From: Massariosphaeria phaeospora
Lineage: Eukaryota > Ascomycota > Dothideomycetes > Pleosporales
Assembly: GCA_011032825.1 (NCBI GenBank)
Contig: JAADJZ010000014.1
Span: 124,001-188,000, forward strand
DNA length: 64,000 nt
Reading direction: 5' to 3'
How positions within the stretch are numbered: position 1 is the first letter of the stretch; every line of letters starts with the position of its first letter. Both the position numbers and the translations under genes were made by a program. Positions 41,796-53,615 of the stretch are shown piece after piece. The notes beneath the pieces are model-generated. The model was not told the origin of the DNA. It searched no databases and saw nothing but the letters and a program-made list of their open reading frames with translations.

Positions 41796-42617
41796 GGTGG
41801 AGCTGCGGTGTGTCTTTGGTTAGTTAGACTGACTGACTTGCACCGCGGCCAACAAGAAGGGACCCAGGGGTTGACAGTTGAGGGTGTTAGGGGGTGCAGA
41901 AACAACACTGAAACTATTTTTCTGAAGGAGACAGGGTGGAAAGCGCAATCTACATTCACTGCGTATTGCCAGACGGAAAGCAGGAGTACGTCGCGATACG
42001 TACGTCTAAGGGGACGGGACATTCACCCTCGTTCTATAATTGGCGCGCGTCTAGATTAAGCAAAAAGGTCTTAGCAGATGTCTAACATAATAAGCGCGCC
42101 GAATGCGCTGCGGTGGGGAGAGTATCGATATATCGAGGTTTGCGGCATGGTGTTGTTGGTCTGACGACGGCGAGCCGCCAGCCGCGGAAGCTGATCGGTT
42201 GTGGCTGGTCGTTCCGCGCGCATCACGTGCGCTTGTAATGATTCCGCGCTCCCAGTAGACTGTGCATCGCGGAAACTGGAGCCCTGGATGCTGATAATGC
42301 AGCTATGTGCGAGTAACAGCCGTTGCTGAAGGTTGTGGGCAGGTGCGTCATCGCTATCTACAATCTTATCTATTACCGAGTTATAGCCGCGAGACCTCGG
42401 TAAGAGGGGCATCCGGCGCGTCATGACTTGCATCAGCAAACTGAAGCCATATCCTGCCACTTCCGACGCTGCATCCATCGATTGAGCCATTCTGCACCTT
42501 TCCATGCTCTTTCTGCGCTCGCCTCTTCCAAGCACGCTGAAACTTTCGACCTCTTTCGCGGCTCGCGTCTTCAGATCCAACAACAGACCCCACGGTGTGC
42601 TCCGAGCACTGGCAACC
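41796..42617. other. divergent promoter region between the Roadblock and glyoxalase genes
   Basis: An 820-base head-to-head interval. The minus-strand frame at 42071-42625 overlaps the glyoxalase start and lacks any motif; it is not called. No clear repeat. Confidence 0.5.
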
Positions 42618-43864
42618 ATGGCCACCGATCCGAGTCAGTACAAGTTCAACCATTCCATGTGAGTGCACTACTCTGTGGGGATGTGCAGAGGACGGGTGTA
42701 GTTCAGCCGAGCCAGTGGGGAGAGGGCGGATTGAGGATAGCACTTTCAGGTGCGATGGCATGCCTGATCCTCCAGTCATGTTGCATTGGAGCAGTACGAT
42801 GAGATGACGAGGCGGAAACAAGGCTTCAGCTAACATGCGTCATCAGGCTCCGGGTCAAGGACCCCAAGCGATCCGTTCAATTCTACGAGTTCCTCGGCAT
42901 GAAGCTCATCAACAAGCTCGCTAATCCCGATGCCAAATTCGACCTCTACTTCCTCGCATACGATAGCCCGAAGGCAGTCTCACATGGCAATCATTGGACG
43001 GACCGTGAGGGCATCGTCGAGCTCACGCACAACTACGGAACCGAAGACGACCCGGACTATAAGATCGCGAACGGCAACACCGACCCACGAGGCTTCGGCC
43101 ATCTCGCTATCTCGGTAGACAACATACAGGCAGCGTGTCAGCGGCTGGAAGATTCGGGCTACAAGTTCCAGAAGAAGTTGACGGACGGCAAGATGCGGCA
43201 TATCGCCTTTGTGCTGGACCCGGATAGCTACTGGGTGGAGGTGATTGGCCAAAAGACGCTGGAGGAGACCGAGAGTGTAAAAGAGACGGACACTGCGTCG
43301 TACCGACTGGTAAGCACGAACTCGCTCTCGTTTCTTGCCGACTTACTGACATTGTAGAACCACACAATGATCCGCGTTAAAGACGCCGAGGTCTCACTCA
43401 ACTTCTACAAAGATGTAATGGGAATGCAATTGAAGCGGACATCAGAGAACGAGAAAAATGGCTTCAATCTCTACTTCCTAGGATATGGCGCACCGACGCC
43501 CGAAGCCAGCGCGAACGGCGCAAACCCACTAGCGGGTAGTGAAGGTTTACTCGAGCTGACATGGAACTATGGCACCGAAAAGGACCCTAATTTCAAATAC
43601 CACGATGGCAATGCGGAGCCTCAAGGGTTCGGTCATATTTGCATCGCCGTCGACGACTTGGAGGCCGCTTGTGCACGATTCGAAGAGAAGAAAGTGAACT
43701 GGAAAAAGAGGCTTACGGACGGCCGGATGAAGAACATTGCATTTGTTTTGGGTAAGTCGTCCACGATTTATTTGGAGATTAAAGGCTAATATCTGGTAGA
43801 TCCTGACGGCTACTGGATTGAGGTCGTTCAAAATGAGAAGCTGAAGGCAAGAAGCAATTGGTGA
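42618..43864 (+). CDS. lactoylglutathione lyase (glyoxalase I), two-domain form
   Basis: Four exons, 42618..42658, 42847..43309, 43358..43751 and 43800..43864, give 320 residues. Intron 1 is unusually long for this window at 188 bp. Two homologous VOC/glyoxalase halves are evident: MLRVKDPKRSVQFYEFLGMKL...VELTHNYGTEDDPD...GFGHLAISVD and MIRVKDAEVSLNFYKDVMGMQL...LELTWNYGTEKDPN...GFGHICIAVDD, each ending in D(P)DSYWVEV / DPDGYWIEV. Metal-binding His and Glu are present in both halves. The enzyme converts the hemithioacetal of methylglyoxal and glutathione to S-lactoylglutathione in the cytosol. Yeast GLO1 has the same duplicated architecture and similar length. Confidence 0.93.
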
Positions 43865-44588
43865 ATGCAGAAGACATCGATTGTCGGTGGTACAAGTCGA
43901 CCGATAGACTAACCCGATGGCTCGGTCTTTATTTACCTTATCCTCTTCACGTGGTCCCGCAAAGTGGCGTATGTGTGCTTATTGCACAGCCTTGACCAAC
44001 GCACCAAGAGATTCGTGATACCTAGGCAGTGTGTAGCCTCCAATGGAAAGAGACCACATTTCCCGCAGCTGTTCTCTACGCAAGCACATGATCGTACATC
44101 TAGCACAGATTGCTTTTAGTGCTAGTACACCTAGGAACTCCGAAATACGACTGAGCTACACACTCCTGATTTCACACTGTCGGGCACTTGGCGCTCCACC
44201 TTCCGGAGACCATGCCGCTTTTCCACCGAGCCTCGGGGTGTTTTTGTTTGCTAGACTCGCCGAAATCAAACCCGATCGCCGCCACCAATGGACAGGACTG
44301 AATGCCAGAGCATGTTCAGATCCGCGGCCCGTTGTGGTTACTGTACTCCGTGGCGTACTCCGTGGCGTACTGCGGGGGCGGGGTAGCTGCTGTCTAGACC
44401 AGAATCAGCAAGCATTCACCAATACAATGGCACGCACCTGATGTAGCAAACACAACATGAACGTCCGATAGCGGATGATCTCTTGCCTGGTCAAACTCAC
44501 AATAATAAAACGCTGATGCTCTTACCTCCTGCAAGTATCTACTACCACCCTCGACATCCGAGCACGGCCACCAGATTCAACAGCAAAT
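43865..44588. other. intergenic spacer with a short 12-bp tandem repeat
   Basis: GTACTCCGTGGC is repeated at 44343-44354 and 44355-44366, followed by a partial third copy (GTACTGCGGGGG). The rest is unremarkable promoter/3' UTR sequence. Confidence 0.5.
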
Positions 44589-46463
44589 ATGCCTGTAGCA
44601 CTACATACTTCAAAGCCGAAGGTCCTTATACCTGAAAAGGTGTCCCCAGATGGTCTGGCCCTGTTAAGAGAACAGTTCGAGGTGGATGAGAAGAAGGGCC
44701 TGAGCCCTGAGGGGCTGGAGGGCATCATTGGTGACTATGAAGCACTCATCGTTCGGTCAGAGACCAAAGTCACAGCCGCTCTTCTGGAGGCCGCGAAGAA
44801 GCTTAAAGTTGTTGCAAGGGCCGGTGTAGGCGTGGATAATGTCGACGTCGAAGCCGCTACGAGACACGGAATCATCGTTGTGAACTCGCCTTCTGGAAAC
44901 ATCAATGCTGCGGCCGAGCATACGATCGCGCGTGGGTGATCTTGCTGTATACCTTCTAGACCTTTTCAACTGACCAAAGTCTAGTGATGATGGCTCTAGC
45001 CCGTAACATCGGAGATGCAAGCGCGAGTATCAAGGCTGGAAAATGGGAACGCAGTCGCCTGGTGGGAATCGAAGCAAAGAACAGAACTCTAGGGATTGTG
45101 GGGCTTGGAAAAGGTACGTTTGTCGTATTCTGTATCGAGGCCTTGCTGACAATCTGCAGTCGGTCTGACCGTTGCTCGAATTGCGAATGGCTTGGGCATG
45201 CGTCTGGTTGCCTATGACCCTTACGCGAATCCAAACCTGGCAGCAGCCGCGTCGGTCACCCTGAGGCCTACTCTGGCAGAGATCTTGAAGGAGGCGGATT
45301 TCTTGACACTACACACGCCTCTGATTGCATCCACCAAGGGTATGATCGGCAAAGCGGAGTTGGAGACGATGAAGCCTACCGCCAGGATACTGAACGTCGC
45401 AAGAGGCGGTATGATTGACGAAGACGCCCTCGTGGAAGCCTTGGAAGCTGGAACCATCGCCGGAGCCGGTATCGACGTCTTCACCTCAGAGCCCCCACAG
45501 GCAGACTCCTCAGCAACTCGCCTCATATCGCACCCCAAAGTTCTCGCTACACCGCACCTCGGCGCCTCCACCAAAGAAGCCCAAGAGAACGTCTCAATCG
45601 ACGTCTGCGAACAAGTCGCCTCCATCCTCTCCGGCGAACTCCCCCGCTCCGCCGTCAACGCACCGCTCATCCTCCCCGAAGAATTCCGCACGCTGCAGCC
45701 CTTCGTCACACTCGTCGAGAAGATGGGCTCGCTGTACACGCAGCACTACAGCTCGCAGGTCAACGTCAACGTCAAGGCTCAATCGTTCCGCACCACTTTC
45801 GACATCACGTACGAGGGCGCGCTCGCCAGTCTCAATACTACCAAGCCGCTGTTTGCTGCGCTCGTGAAGGGCTTGCTCTCGCCTATCACGTCGTACTCGA
45901 ATATCAATATCGTTAACGCGGAGATGCTGGCGAAAGAGCGCGGCATCCTCATCAACGAGCTCAACAGCCGCGAGAACGTCGAGGGGAAACCGTACTCGTC
46001 GTCCGTGACGCTGCGCGCGCGCTCCACACGGTCCCGCGCCGCCTCGCCCTCTGCAACGCGTGCCCTGCACAACAACCCCCCTACCCCATCACCGCAAGAA
46101 TCGCAAGACGACCAAGTAATCCAAGGCTTCGTCTCCGGCTCCCAGCCCTTCATCTCGCGCCTCGACCGCTTCAAAGGCGAGTTCGTGCCGCGCGGCACGC
46201 TGCTTATCTGTCGCAATTTTGACTCGTGTGGCAAGATTGGGTTTGTGGGGAGTGAGTTGGGGAAGGCGGGCGTGAATATTAGGTTTATGAATGTGGCGCC
46301 GTTGTATGAGGGGGAGGGGGTGGAGGAGGGCGGTGGAGAGGGAGAGGGGAAGGGGAATGAGGCGTTGATGATTCTGGGGGTGGATAGGCCGGTGGGGGAG
46401 GATGTTGTTAGGGGGCTGATTGGGAGTGAGGGGGTGTTGGAGGCGAGTGTTGTTACGCTGTAG
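44589..46463 (+). CDS. D-3-phosphoglycerate dehydrogenase
   Basis: Three exons, 44589..44931, 44985..45113 and 45160..46463, give 591 residues. The first intron begins GTGGGT and its splice restores AEHTIALMMALARN. NAD-binding GIVGLGKVG, ARGGMIDEDALVEAL with the substrate-binding Arg, the acidic partner region GAGIDVFTSEPP, and the catalytic His in TPHLGASTKEAQ are all present. After the catalytic core come an allosteric substrate-binding-like domain and a C-terminal ACT-like domain (RGTLLICRNFDSCGKIGFVG). It oxidises 3-phosphoglycerate to phosphohydroxypyruvate, the first step of serine synthesis. Two low-complexity insertions, Ser/Arg/Pro-rich near residue 450 and Glu/Gly-rich near residue 545, are unusual for this enzyme. 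Confidence 0.93.
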
Positions 46464-46889
46464 ATGGGGCAGGGGAAGGGGGTTGAGGATGGGGGACTTG
46501 GTGAAGTGTTCTGGATGGGGTGTAGGGAAGGGGCAAATATGCAGGCGGTGAGTGATGTCGATTCAACGTCGACCGGAATGAGATTGTGGTGCGTCGAAGG
46601 TGACTGTGTGGAATAGACACTGCAGAACAGCTTAAGATTGCATGAAAGTGCGCGGGCTGAATTACTAAGTAAGGAAGGGTATATCTATCGGACTATGTAG
46701 AACGGAGGAGGATGTCCTACTCGTGCCACTTTTCAATGTCCCCGTGTGCTTCCAGTGTCCCGACTGCTAATCTGTGCACCATAGAATCTGTCTCTCGTGT
46801 AATACTGGTCGTGTGGCTCGCTGAAGATGTCGCACCTGTCCTCTCACCACGCCTGCGCAAGGCCACCCTAGACGTAACCCAAGAGCCTC
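46464..46889. other. spacer between convergent genes
   Basis: G-rich at the left edge (continuing the skew of the dehydrogenase gene) and C-rich at the right (the minus-strand FMP52 gene). No gene is seen. Confidence 0.5.
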
Positions 46890-47653
46890 CTACTTCTTCC
46901 CCTGCGTCTGCGACCCCAACCTCACAATATCCCCCTGCTCCAGCACCCAAACGCCCTCCTCCCTCCTCCCCTCGACACACTCCCACCCCGCCCCGACGGC
47001 AGCCCTAACCACCACCCCAATATCCGCCGCCCACCGATCCACCAACCCCCTACTCACTTTCCCCAGCCCCCCCGCCAACCGCTTCAACCCCCACTCCAGC
47101 ACCCCCTCCCCCGCCTCCCTCTCCCCCACCAACAACATCGGCCGCAAGATCACCGTGTGCGCGAACCCCAGCCCGCGCACCGCATCCTCCAGCTCGCCTT
47201 TCGTGCGCGTGTACGCGAACCTGCTGCTGCTGTCTGCGCCGGCCGTCGATATGAGCACGTATGTGCCCACGCCGGCGGCGCGCGCGGCGCGTGCGAGGGA
47301 CAGGTTGAGGTCGATGTCGATGGCGCGGCGGGCGGTGGGGCCGCCGGGTGCAGAGCGGTTTTGGCCGAGCGCGGAGAAGAAGAGGGAGGGGGGTGGGGTG
47401 GTCGATTGGAAGAGCGAGGGCCAGGTCGATGTGTCGGGTGTGGTTAGGGGGTGCAGTTTGGCGGACGCGGTTGGGTTGGGGATGGCGCGGCGCGCGTAGG
47501 CGTACACGGTGGAGATGGACGGCGAGGCGAGGAGTTCTTGGAGGATGTGCGAGCCCTGGGGGAGTTAGCATGGGAGGATGGGTGTGGGGTTTGGGATGGG
47601 GTTGCTGGACGTACGGTGAGGCCGGTGCTGCCGACGAGCGCGGCGGTCGTCAT
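46890..47653 (-). CDS. FMP52: FMP52-like mitochondrial NAD(P)-binding Rossmann protein
   Basis: Two exons, complement(47615..47653) and complement(46890..47555), with a 59-bp intron (GTACGT, GCTAAC branch, CCCCAG), give 234 residues. The N-terminus TAALVGSTGLTGSHILQELL is an atypical SDR nucleotide-binding loop split by the intron, followed by VYAYARRAI, LFFSALGQNR, YVLISTAGADSSSRFAYTRTKG with the Tyr and Lys of the SDR active site, and TVILRPMLLVGERE. This is the layout of fungal FMP52, related to animal HTATIP2/TIP30, reported at the mitochondrial outer membrane in yeast. The reaction is unknown. The size matches the family (about 230 residues). Confidence 0.85.
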
Positions 47654-48826
47654 TGTTTCGCGTGTTGTGGTCGTGGAGGTTGATGTAAGGCAGGAGAGGA
47701 ACCTAAAATGCTGTAGGTGTTAATCGTCGCAAGGTAAGTTGGGTTGTGTCTCCAGCTGGCGAGCAAAGTAGATATCGGGCGGTGGTAGCAGTTGCGTTGC
47801 TCCATGAATTCGTCCGGCAGCCACGCCTTGATCTTAACGCCGTGTGTCATCGCGAGCAGATAGATAACTTCATCCAAACAGACGGGCGCTTCGTCGACTC
47901 TAGAGCTTCGCCATCAATGCGGACATGGCATTGTGCACGATGAGAGGATGGTGTGGAAAGTTTCGTCGTGCAGTGGTCCGGCCGAGATGTGGAGCTCGAG
48001 GCCATTTCCTTGGCAACCGGCCAACCAATCAACGACAAGGCGCCCATCGTTCGACCAATCATTTGTCCTGGCCCTTAGATATTGCCAAAAGACCATCCAA
48101 TTACCTTTTTCAGATTAAATAGTGCTCCACCAATCACGTCTCGCCATCTCGCCGCATCAAATCTTCAACCCAACCTCCCATCCCATCCCAAAACCCTCAG
48201 TCTACTTTTACAAATTCCATCATCACCCAACTCTCACACCACCGAGACCCCGTCGCTCACGTACTCGTGGCTAGCCGCATCCGAATTTCGCCGGCTTACG
48301 CATCCATCCATCCTTCGGCGACCGCCGACAGGAATCCTTCGCGTGCACGGGCCACGCTTTTGTAGAAATGTCAGGCCATGGTCGAGTGATGCGGATCGTA
48401 AATCTTCCAACGTACGGTTTTAGGGCTGGAATGTAGGGGTCGGTAGTGGGTTGACGGTAATAGGTCGGAGGAGAAGGAGGGGTGGTGTGATGGGTTCGTG
48501 AGGTATTGAATGGGCGATGGTGTGATGCGTGGAGTTGGTAAGTTAAAGGTTGAAGGTATATATGATGCTGTTGACGGATGGTATACGGAATACACACTCC
48601 ACTCAATCAGCATCAATATCAGTACCTGTGCTATTATCTGTACATCTATCTACACTCTACTCCTACCTACAAACGAACAAAATCCACTCTCAACTCAACT
48701 CTATCTACGAACGAAGTCTACCTCTCAATTCTCCGCCATCAAATCAAATCAAATCAACTCAGACCTTCTCCAAACCATCGACATCCATCTATCCGACTCC
48801 TCCCCTCAAACAACCAACCAAACACC
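47654..48826. promoter_or_regulatory. divergent intergenic region with a CCAAT-box cluster
   Basis: A head-to-head interval between FMP52 and a small mitochondrial-type gene. Four CCAAT boxes in the same orientation lie within 110 bases at 48025-48029, 48055-48059, 48097-48101 and 48130-48134, a probable HAP/CBC target. The last ~240 bases before the plus-strand ATG are CT- and A-rich leader with TCAAATCAAATCAAATCAA-like repeats. No other gene is seen. Confidence 0.45.
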
Positions 48827-49133
48827 ATGCCCTCCCCCACACAAGCCCGCCCCTTCTTCCGTTCCGCCGCCCGCTACCTCACAGAACCGCACCCCTTCTC
48901 GCGGAATTCGGCATCGCACAAAGCGCATTCGGTGGCTTGGAGCATGTATACGACGCGCGTTAAGCGATCCGGTGTTTTGTAAGTATTTTCCCTTCCTTTC
49001 CTTTTTGGACTTCGTGAACTATCTGAGCTCTTTGAACGTTTACTAATTGGTTTGTAGCTTCTTCCCGATGATGGGCATGTTTCTTGGGTGGCCACTGGCT
49101 GGTGCTGCGTACTTTAAGGCGGTGGGCGTATGA
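48827..49133 (+). CDS. small single-span protein, probably mitochondrial
   Basis: Two exons, 48827..48978 and 49058..49133, joined across a 79-bp intron (GTAAGT, TACTAAT branch, GTAG), give 75 residues. The N-terminus is basic (PTQARPFFRSAARYL) and the C-terminal exon encodes a hydrophobic span FFPMMGMFLGWPLAGAAYF. The shape, a short basic part plus one membrane helix, is that of small accessory subunits of inner-membrane respiratory complexes. I cannot name it with confidence. The canonical intron with exact frame agreement supports it as a real gene. Confidence 0.65.
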
Positions 49134-49820
49134 TAATGCGAGGATGCGTGGAAAACGGCATGGAGGTTTAGTTTTTGTGTATATGGGACGGATGCATTGG
49201 CGGCGTTTGGTTTGGCATTCTGTCTTTGGGGTTTGGTAATAACGGTGGGGAATAGCGTAGGCGTTGTACTATACCAGACGCAATATCTTCTTAGCTCTGC
49301 ATGACTTGGTGAGTTTCGTTGAATGTCGTTGTTCAGGAACCGTCATCGTCACTTCTGTTTCATTGAGTGGGGTCTGACTAATGCGGCCTAGCGCCGACCC
49401 AGGTTTTCCCCACCTCAGCCTTGCATCGTCACCTTTTCCCTCTCAACCCACCTCAACTAAGCACCGACTTTCAGATCCCAAAACGGTATGGTCTTGTTTC
49501 CAAACTTCCCTCGCGAGCCTGAGCTTCACTGCTTCAATCGAGAGATGGGGACGGCGATAGTCGAAGAACCTTTTCGCTGAAAGGCCGCCTCATTTCCACT
49601 TGGATACAGCCTTGGAAGGCTGATTCTGCCCATACTGGCAGCAGTCCGTATGTCGTGTAACAGCCATTGCTGGCGGAGGTGGGCGGGCAGTGTAAGGCTG
49701 CGGACCTAATTAGGCTCAATCTTCGAGCTCTCCACCACAACTTCTCATCCTCCATGTTCCACTTTCGTAACGCCATCTCCTCTTTCTTTCCACTGGCGCA
49801 CTATTCTAAACTTCTTCATT
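49134..49820. other. intergenic spacer, no gene seen
   Basis: It holds the 3' end of the small mitochondrial-type gene and the leader of the ankyrin gene. No motif or repeat stands out. Confidence 0.5.
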
Positions 49821-52460
49821 ATGGAACCTGTTTCCTTGGCTGCGAGTATCATCACACTAGTCAGTGCGACAAGCGCGACTAGCACGGCCCTCGCGAGGCT
49901 GTGGGGAGCGCGAGGTGTACCAGACTATGTGGCTACAGCACTCAACGAAGTATAGCTCAAGGTCCAATTCGCTCAGAAAATATTGACTGATGCCAAACCA
50001 GGTCACAGACTTCAAGGCCATGCTGAAAGTCGTTCATTCAGTCGTCAACGGGGTTGAAGAGAGCATGTCTGACGACATCAAAGCTGAGCTTGAAAGGCTC
50101 CTCGGACGCGCCAAAACTCAGCTCGAAGTCTTCGCCACGTTCTTGGATGAGAAAGTTCTCAAAGAAAGCGGTGGAGAAAATGGACCTAGGACAAAGTTGA
50201 GACGCAGTGCAGTCATTCGAGAAGCCTTCGGCGATCTCCGTGACCGCATCAATGCGTTGCGAGAAGAACTTGTCTCTATCAAGATTGGAATGGGAGTCAC
50301 GATTAGTGCTATGAATACTCAACAACTGTGAGTTTTGCTTGCCTCTGATGTCTTTACTAACTTGCACCAGACGGTCTATTCCAACCCTTCTCATGAGCAT
50401 TCAGCAAATATCTCTCGTTCGTCCGGGAGACCTACCAGTGTCTTCACTGCCATCAACGACTGCGAATGAAACCCCACATGTTATCGAAACAATCATGTCC
50501 GGCGACTCCAACCACAACATCCCTGTGCGTTCCCCGCGGGGTATGAGCGGTCAATCATCGATTCAGTCAACCCACAACAGCCTCATGTCAAGAAACCAGA
50601 CGCATGGTGTAAACAATTCGTATGTTATGATACAAACTAAATCATTGCAAAAGACATGTCACCCTCACTGTCCTTGCCAGTGTCACGTCCCGTATCAAGG
50701 CAGTTCTCCACGATGGCTTCGCGGCTTGATCGGTTCCATGTTCTGCACTTTCACTGGCACTCCCGTGCTCAACTACCGGTCATGCAACGTCCCTCAATGT
50801 GGTGCTAAACAAGGTCGACCGGGCTCGCTCAGGTTCCAGTACTTCTTTCCCACGTGGCTACTGCCGGTTGGGATACAGGTATCCGGCGACTGGCTGGATC
50901 TGAGCGGTTTAGGGGCATCATGGACTTTAAAGATACCTCGCTTCGTGACCGAGGTGTGGATATATCGTAGATGTTACGCTTTACTCGAACAAGACTCCGC
51001 TTTGGAAGTACAGAAATTCATGGCAATGAACAGAATTGCCGCTAATGATGTCCTGTCATTCGGTGAAAATCTATTTGAGGTGAGTACAGTTATGGATTTT
51101 AAGATTTCAGTTGTTATCCACCAGATTCTAAGTTTGCTATAGCTCGCCCTCATCAGTGGTGCTAAAGAATCATGTTTACTCATGCTTGAGCAAGGCTTGG
51201 ATCCGAGTATACCATCCAGCCAGGGCGTGTAAGTTACATGACATACTGGTATATACTATGCTGATTTCTTTTAGAACTCTTGCACAACTCGCATGGCATG
51301 ATCATCTTTCGTACGGTGACTCGGCGTCACAAGCCTTGACCAATCTGCCGCAAATCAACGATGAGTTTGACGATCTTGCTTTCAACGCCTTGCACAAGAT
51401 CGTCCTGGAGCTTACCAATCATGATCTCACTGAACATATTGATCTCCACCCGAATCTCGTTTTTGAACAAGATTGTTTCGGCTACACACCCTTGCATTGG
51501 GCCTCTCAGCGCCTCGACGTAAAATCTGTTGACGTATTAGTGAAGGCTGGTGCAGATACCAACGCAACTTGCCGAGAAGGCAGATCGACTCTTATGCTAA
51601 CAGCTGAAATGAAGTCGTCAAAAGCTTGTTGTAAACTGCTCATCGATGCCGGTGCAAACGTCAATCATACAGATGCAGAGGGGAAGAATGCACTCTTCTG
51701 TGCCATAAGAACCACCGACAATGTGGATTTGGAAACAGTTACCCTTCTTTTGGATCACGGTGTGGACATCGATCGTTCTGATCAGTTTGGCGCGACATGT
51801 CTTCAATATGCAGCAGTCAAGCCTGATTTTGAACTGTGTAAGATCCTACTTGACTACGGGGCCAATATCGAGGCCGAAAACCGCCATGGCGTTACGGCCA
51901 TCTTCGACGCTGTCCGTCACAATCGAACGTCCGCCATAAGAACTCTCAATGATCGAGGAGCCAATTTGAACAAATCTGATAAGCTCGGACAAACACTCGT
52001 CCATTATGCCGCGCTATACTCCACTGTGGAGACGATGCAAATCATGCAGGAATGGCGAATCCAAGGCCTCAGAATGGATCCCGAAGACGTCGATGGCTAT
52101 TGGCACTATTTCGACCAGCAGCGGGACAACCATTGCAACTACCAACGCTCTCCCCCCGAGGTAGAGAGATCCGCGTTCCAGGCCCTACTCAACAGCATCA
52201 TCCCCTGCACCGCCCCGAAACCTGACCCGTGCGCTAAAACTCGCGATATCCCGGGAGCGTTTCCTGCGGAAGAAGACAGGCAAGTCTCAGACTCGGGCAC
52301 AACCCAAGACAACGACGCCGAGGATACCTCCGAAGGCGAGCATGACGAGTACCACGACACAGTCCGCGACCAGGCAGAACCCGAAACAGCGGGAGCAGGC
52401 GCAGAAGAGCAACGCACTGTCGCGTTGGGAGATAACCAGGCTCTCGGCGCGGAGATGTGA
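49821..52460 (+). CDS. ankyrin-repeat protein with a fungal STAND/HeLo-like N-terminal domain
   Basis: Five exons, 49821..49949, 50002..50327, 50371..51079, 51143..51228 and 51275..52460, give 811 residues. The N-terminus EPVSLAASIITLVSATSAT opens a helical domain typical of fungal NLR-like and ankyrin proteins (HeLo-like/STAND N-terminal family). A Cys/His segment CHPHCPCQCH with SPRWLRGLIGSMFCTFTGTP follows, a block often found in fungal ankyrin proteins. At least five ankyrin repeats lie at about residues 480-660 (GYTPLHWASQRLD, GRSTLMLTAEMK, GKNALFCAIRTT, GATCLQYAAVK, GVTAIFDAVRHN). An acidic disordered tail ends it. There is no NACHT or NB-ARC P-loop. Recognition or signalling in non-self response is inferred from the family. 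Confidence 0.75.
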
Positions 52461-53615
52461 TCGAGCTTTCGATCAAAACTCGACCAATCTATACCACGAC
52501 ATCACCATACGCACACTCACTCACCGACAACTCAACAAATAATAACACCCAGACGGCTCAGAACAATGAAACTCCAACATTCACACCGAAAAAACAAATC
52601 ACTGTCGACATTCACACTTGCTTTAGCACACGCATCGGACACGCGGAGGCCCGATGAACGGGGACCTATGCACGGTTTTCATCTGTTGGTAGAGAGAGGG
52701 CCGGGAGGGAAATAGATTGTTTCATGTGGGTATGAGGAATGTTATACGGGAATCTGTATTCGGGGGTTTTAAGTAGTGTTGGTTCGGTGTGCGTGATATG
52801 GGGGATGGATTAGTGGGAGGGATGTTCGTGGGCTGGGATGAATGGTACTGTCGGTTCTACTGATTCTACTTCAACGTTATGTTAGCGGGTAGGTATACCA
52901 ACTATAACAGTCCTTCTTACAAAAGCGCACACAGCGAAACCACACCAAGATCTTCAAACTGGAAGAAAACCCACGATTAAGTGCGCGTGCACAGAGTCTC
53001 TTATGCGTTGTTTCGGTTTCGATTGTCCTACACGGTATTGATTCTGAGGTTAAGTCGGTGCTTCGTTGCCGGGACGCGAGTACGACCCGCATCGCTCGCA
53101 ACACGCCAGTGTCTACCTGTTGCTTGTTCTGTACTCTTTCACTGGGTTGGGATAGGACTAGGCTTTGAGGCAGATAAGACCGCTGGCTTTATTGAGATTG
53201 AGGGGGTTGGTGTGCACGGTATAGGTGCAGTAGGCTCCTGTCTAATCGCTACTGCCAGTCGCTCACCGATTCTAACGACTTAGGCCTGCCTTCTTCCGCA
53301 CCGCCTGTATCTACAATGATCGCACGTACTATGCGAAGCTTTACCTCTGTCGATCATTCTGGAGAGGATAGCGATTGTAGGTTGACTCCGCGGACGAGGA
53401 TGATGGCGTCAGGTTTATTATGAGTCAGGATATCTGTCTTAGGTACAGTCGCCTGTATGTGTAGCTCAACCAGCCGAGATAGCCAGTTCGACGCAGTCTT
53501 CTTTCTCTTTTTCGGTCATTCCATCTTATAACACAGAGGCATCGATTCTGCAACGTTGAAATCCCCATCCACTGACGACATGCAAAGCTACCATTAGACC
53601 TGTCGGTAGATGCGA
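52461..53615. other. spacer between convergent ankyrin and HET genes
   Basis: 1.15 kb without supported genes. The ankyrin 3' side is A/C-rich, and the middle has G/T-rich stretches near 52690-52830. No repeats were recognised. Confidence 0.5.

Noticed and set aside
42071..42625. A 184-codon minus-strand frame overlapping the glyoxalase start
   Set aside because: No recognisable motif, composition unlike neighbouring proteins, and it overlaps the promoter and first exon of a well-supported gene.
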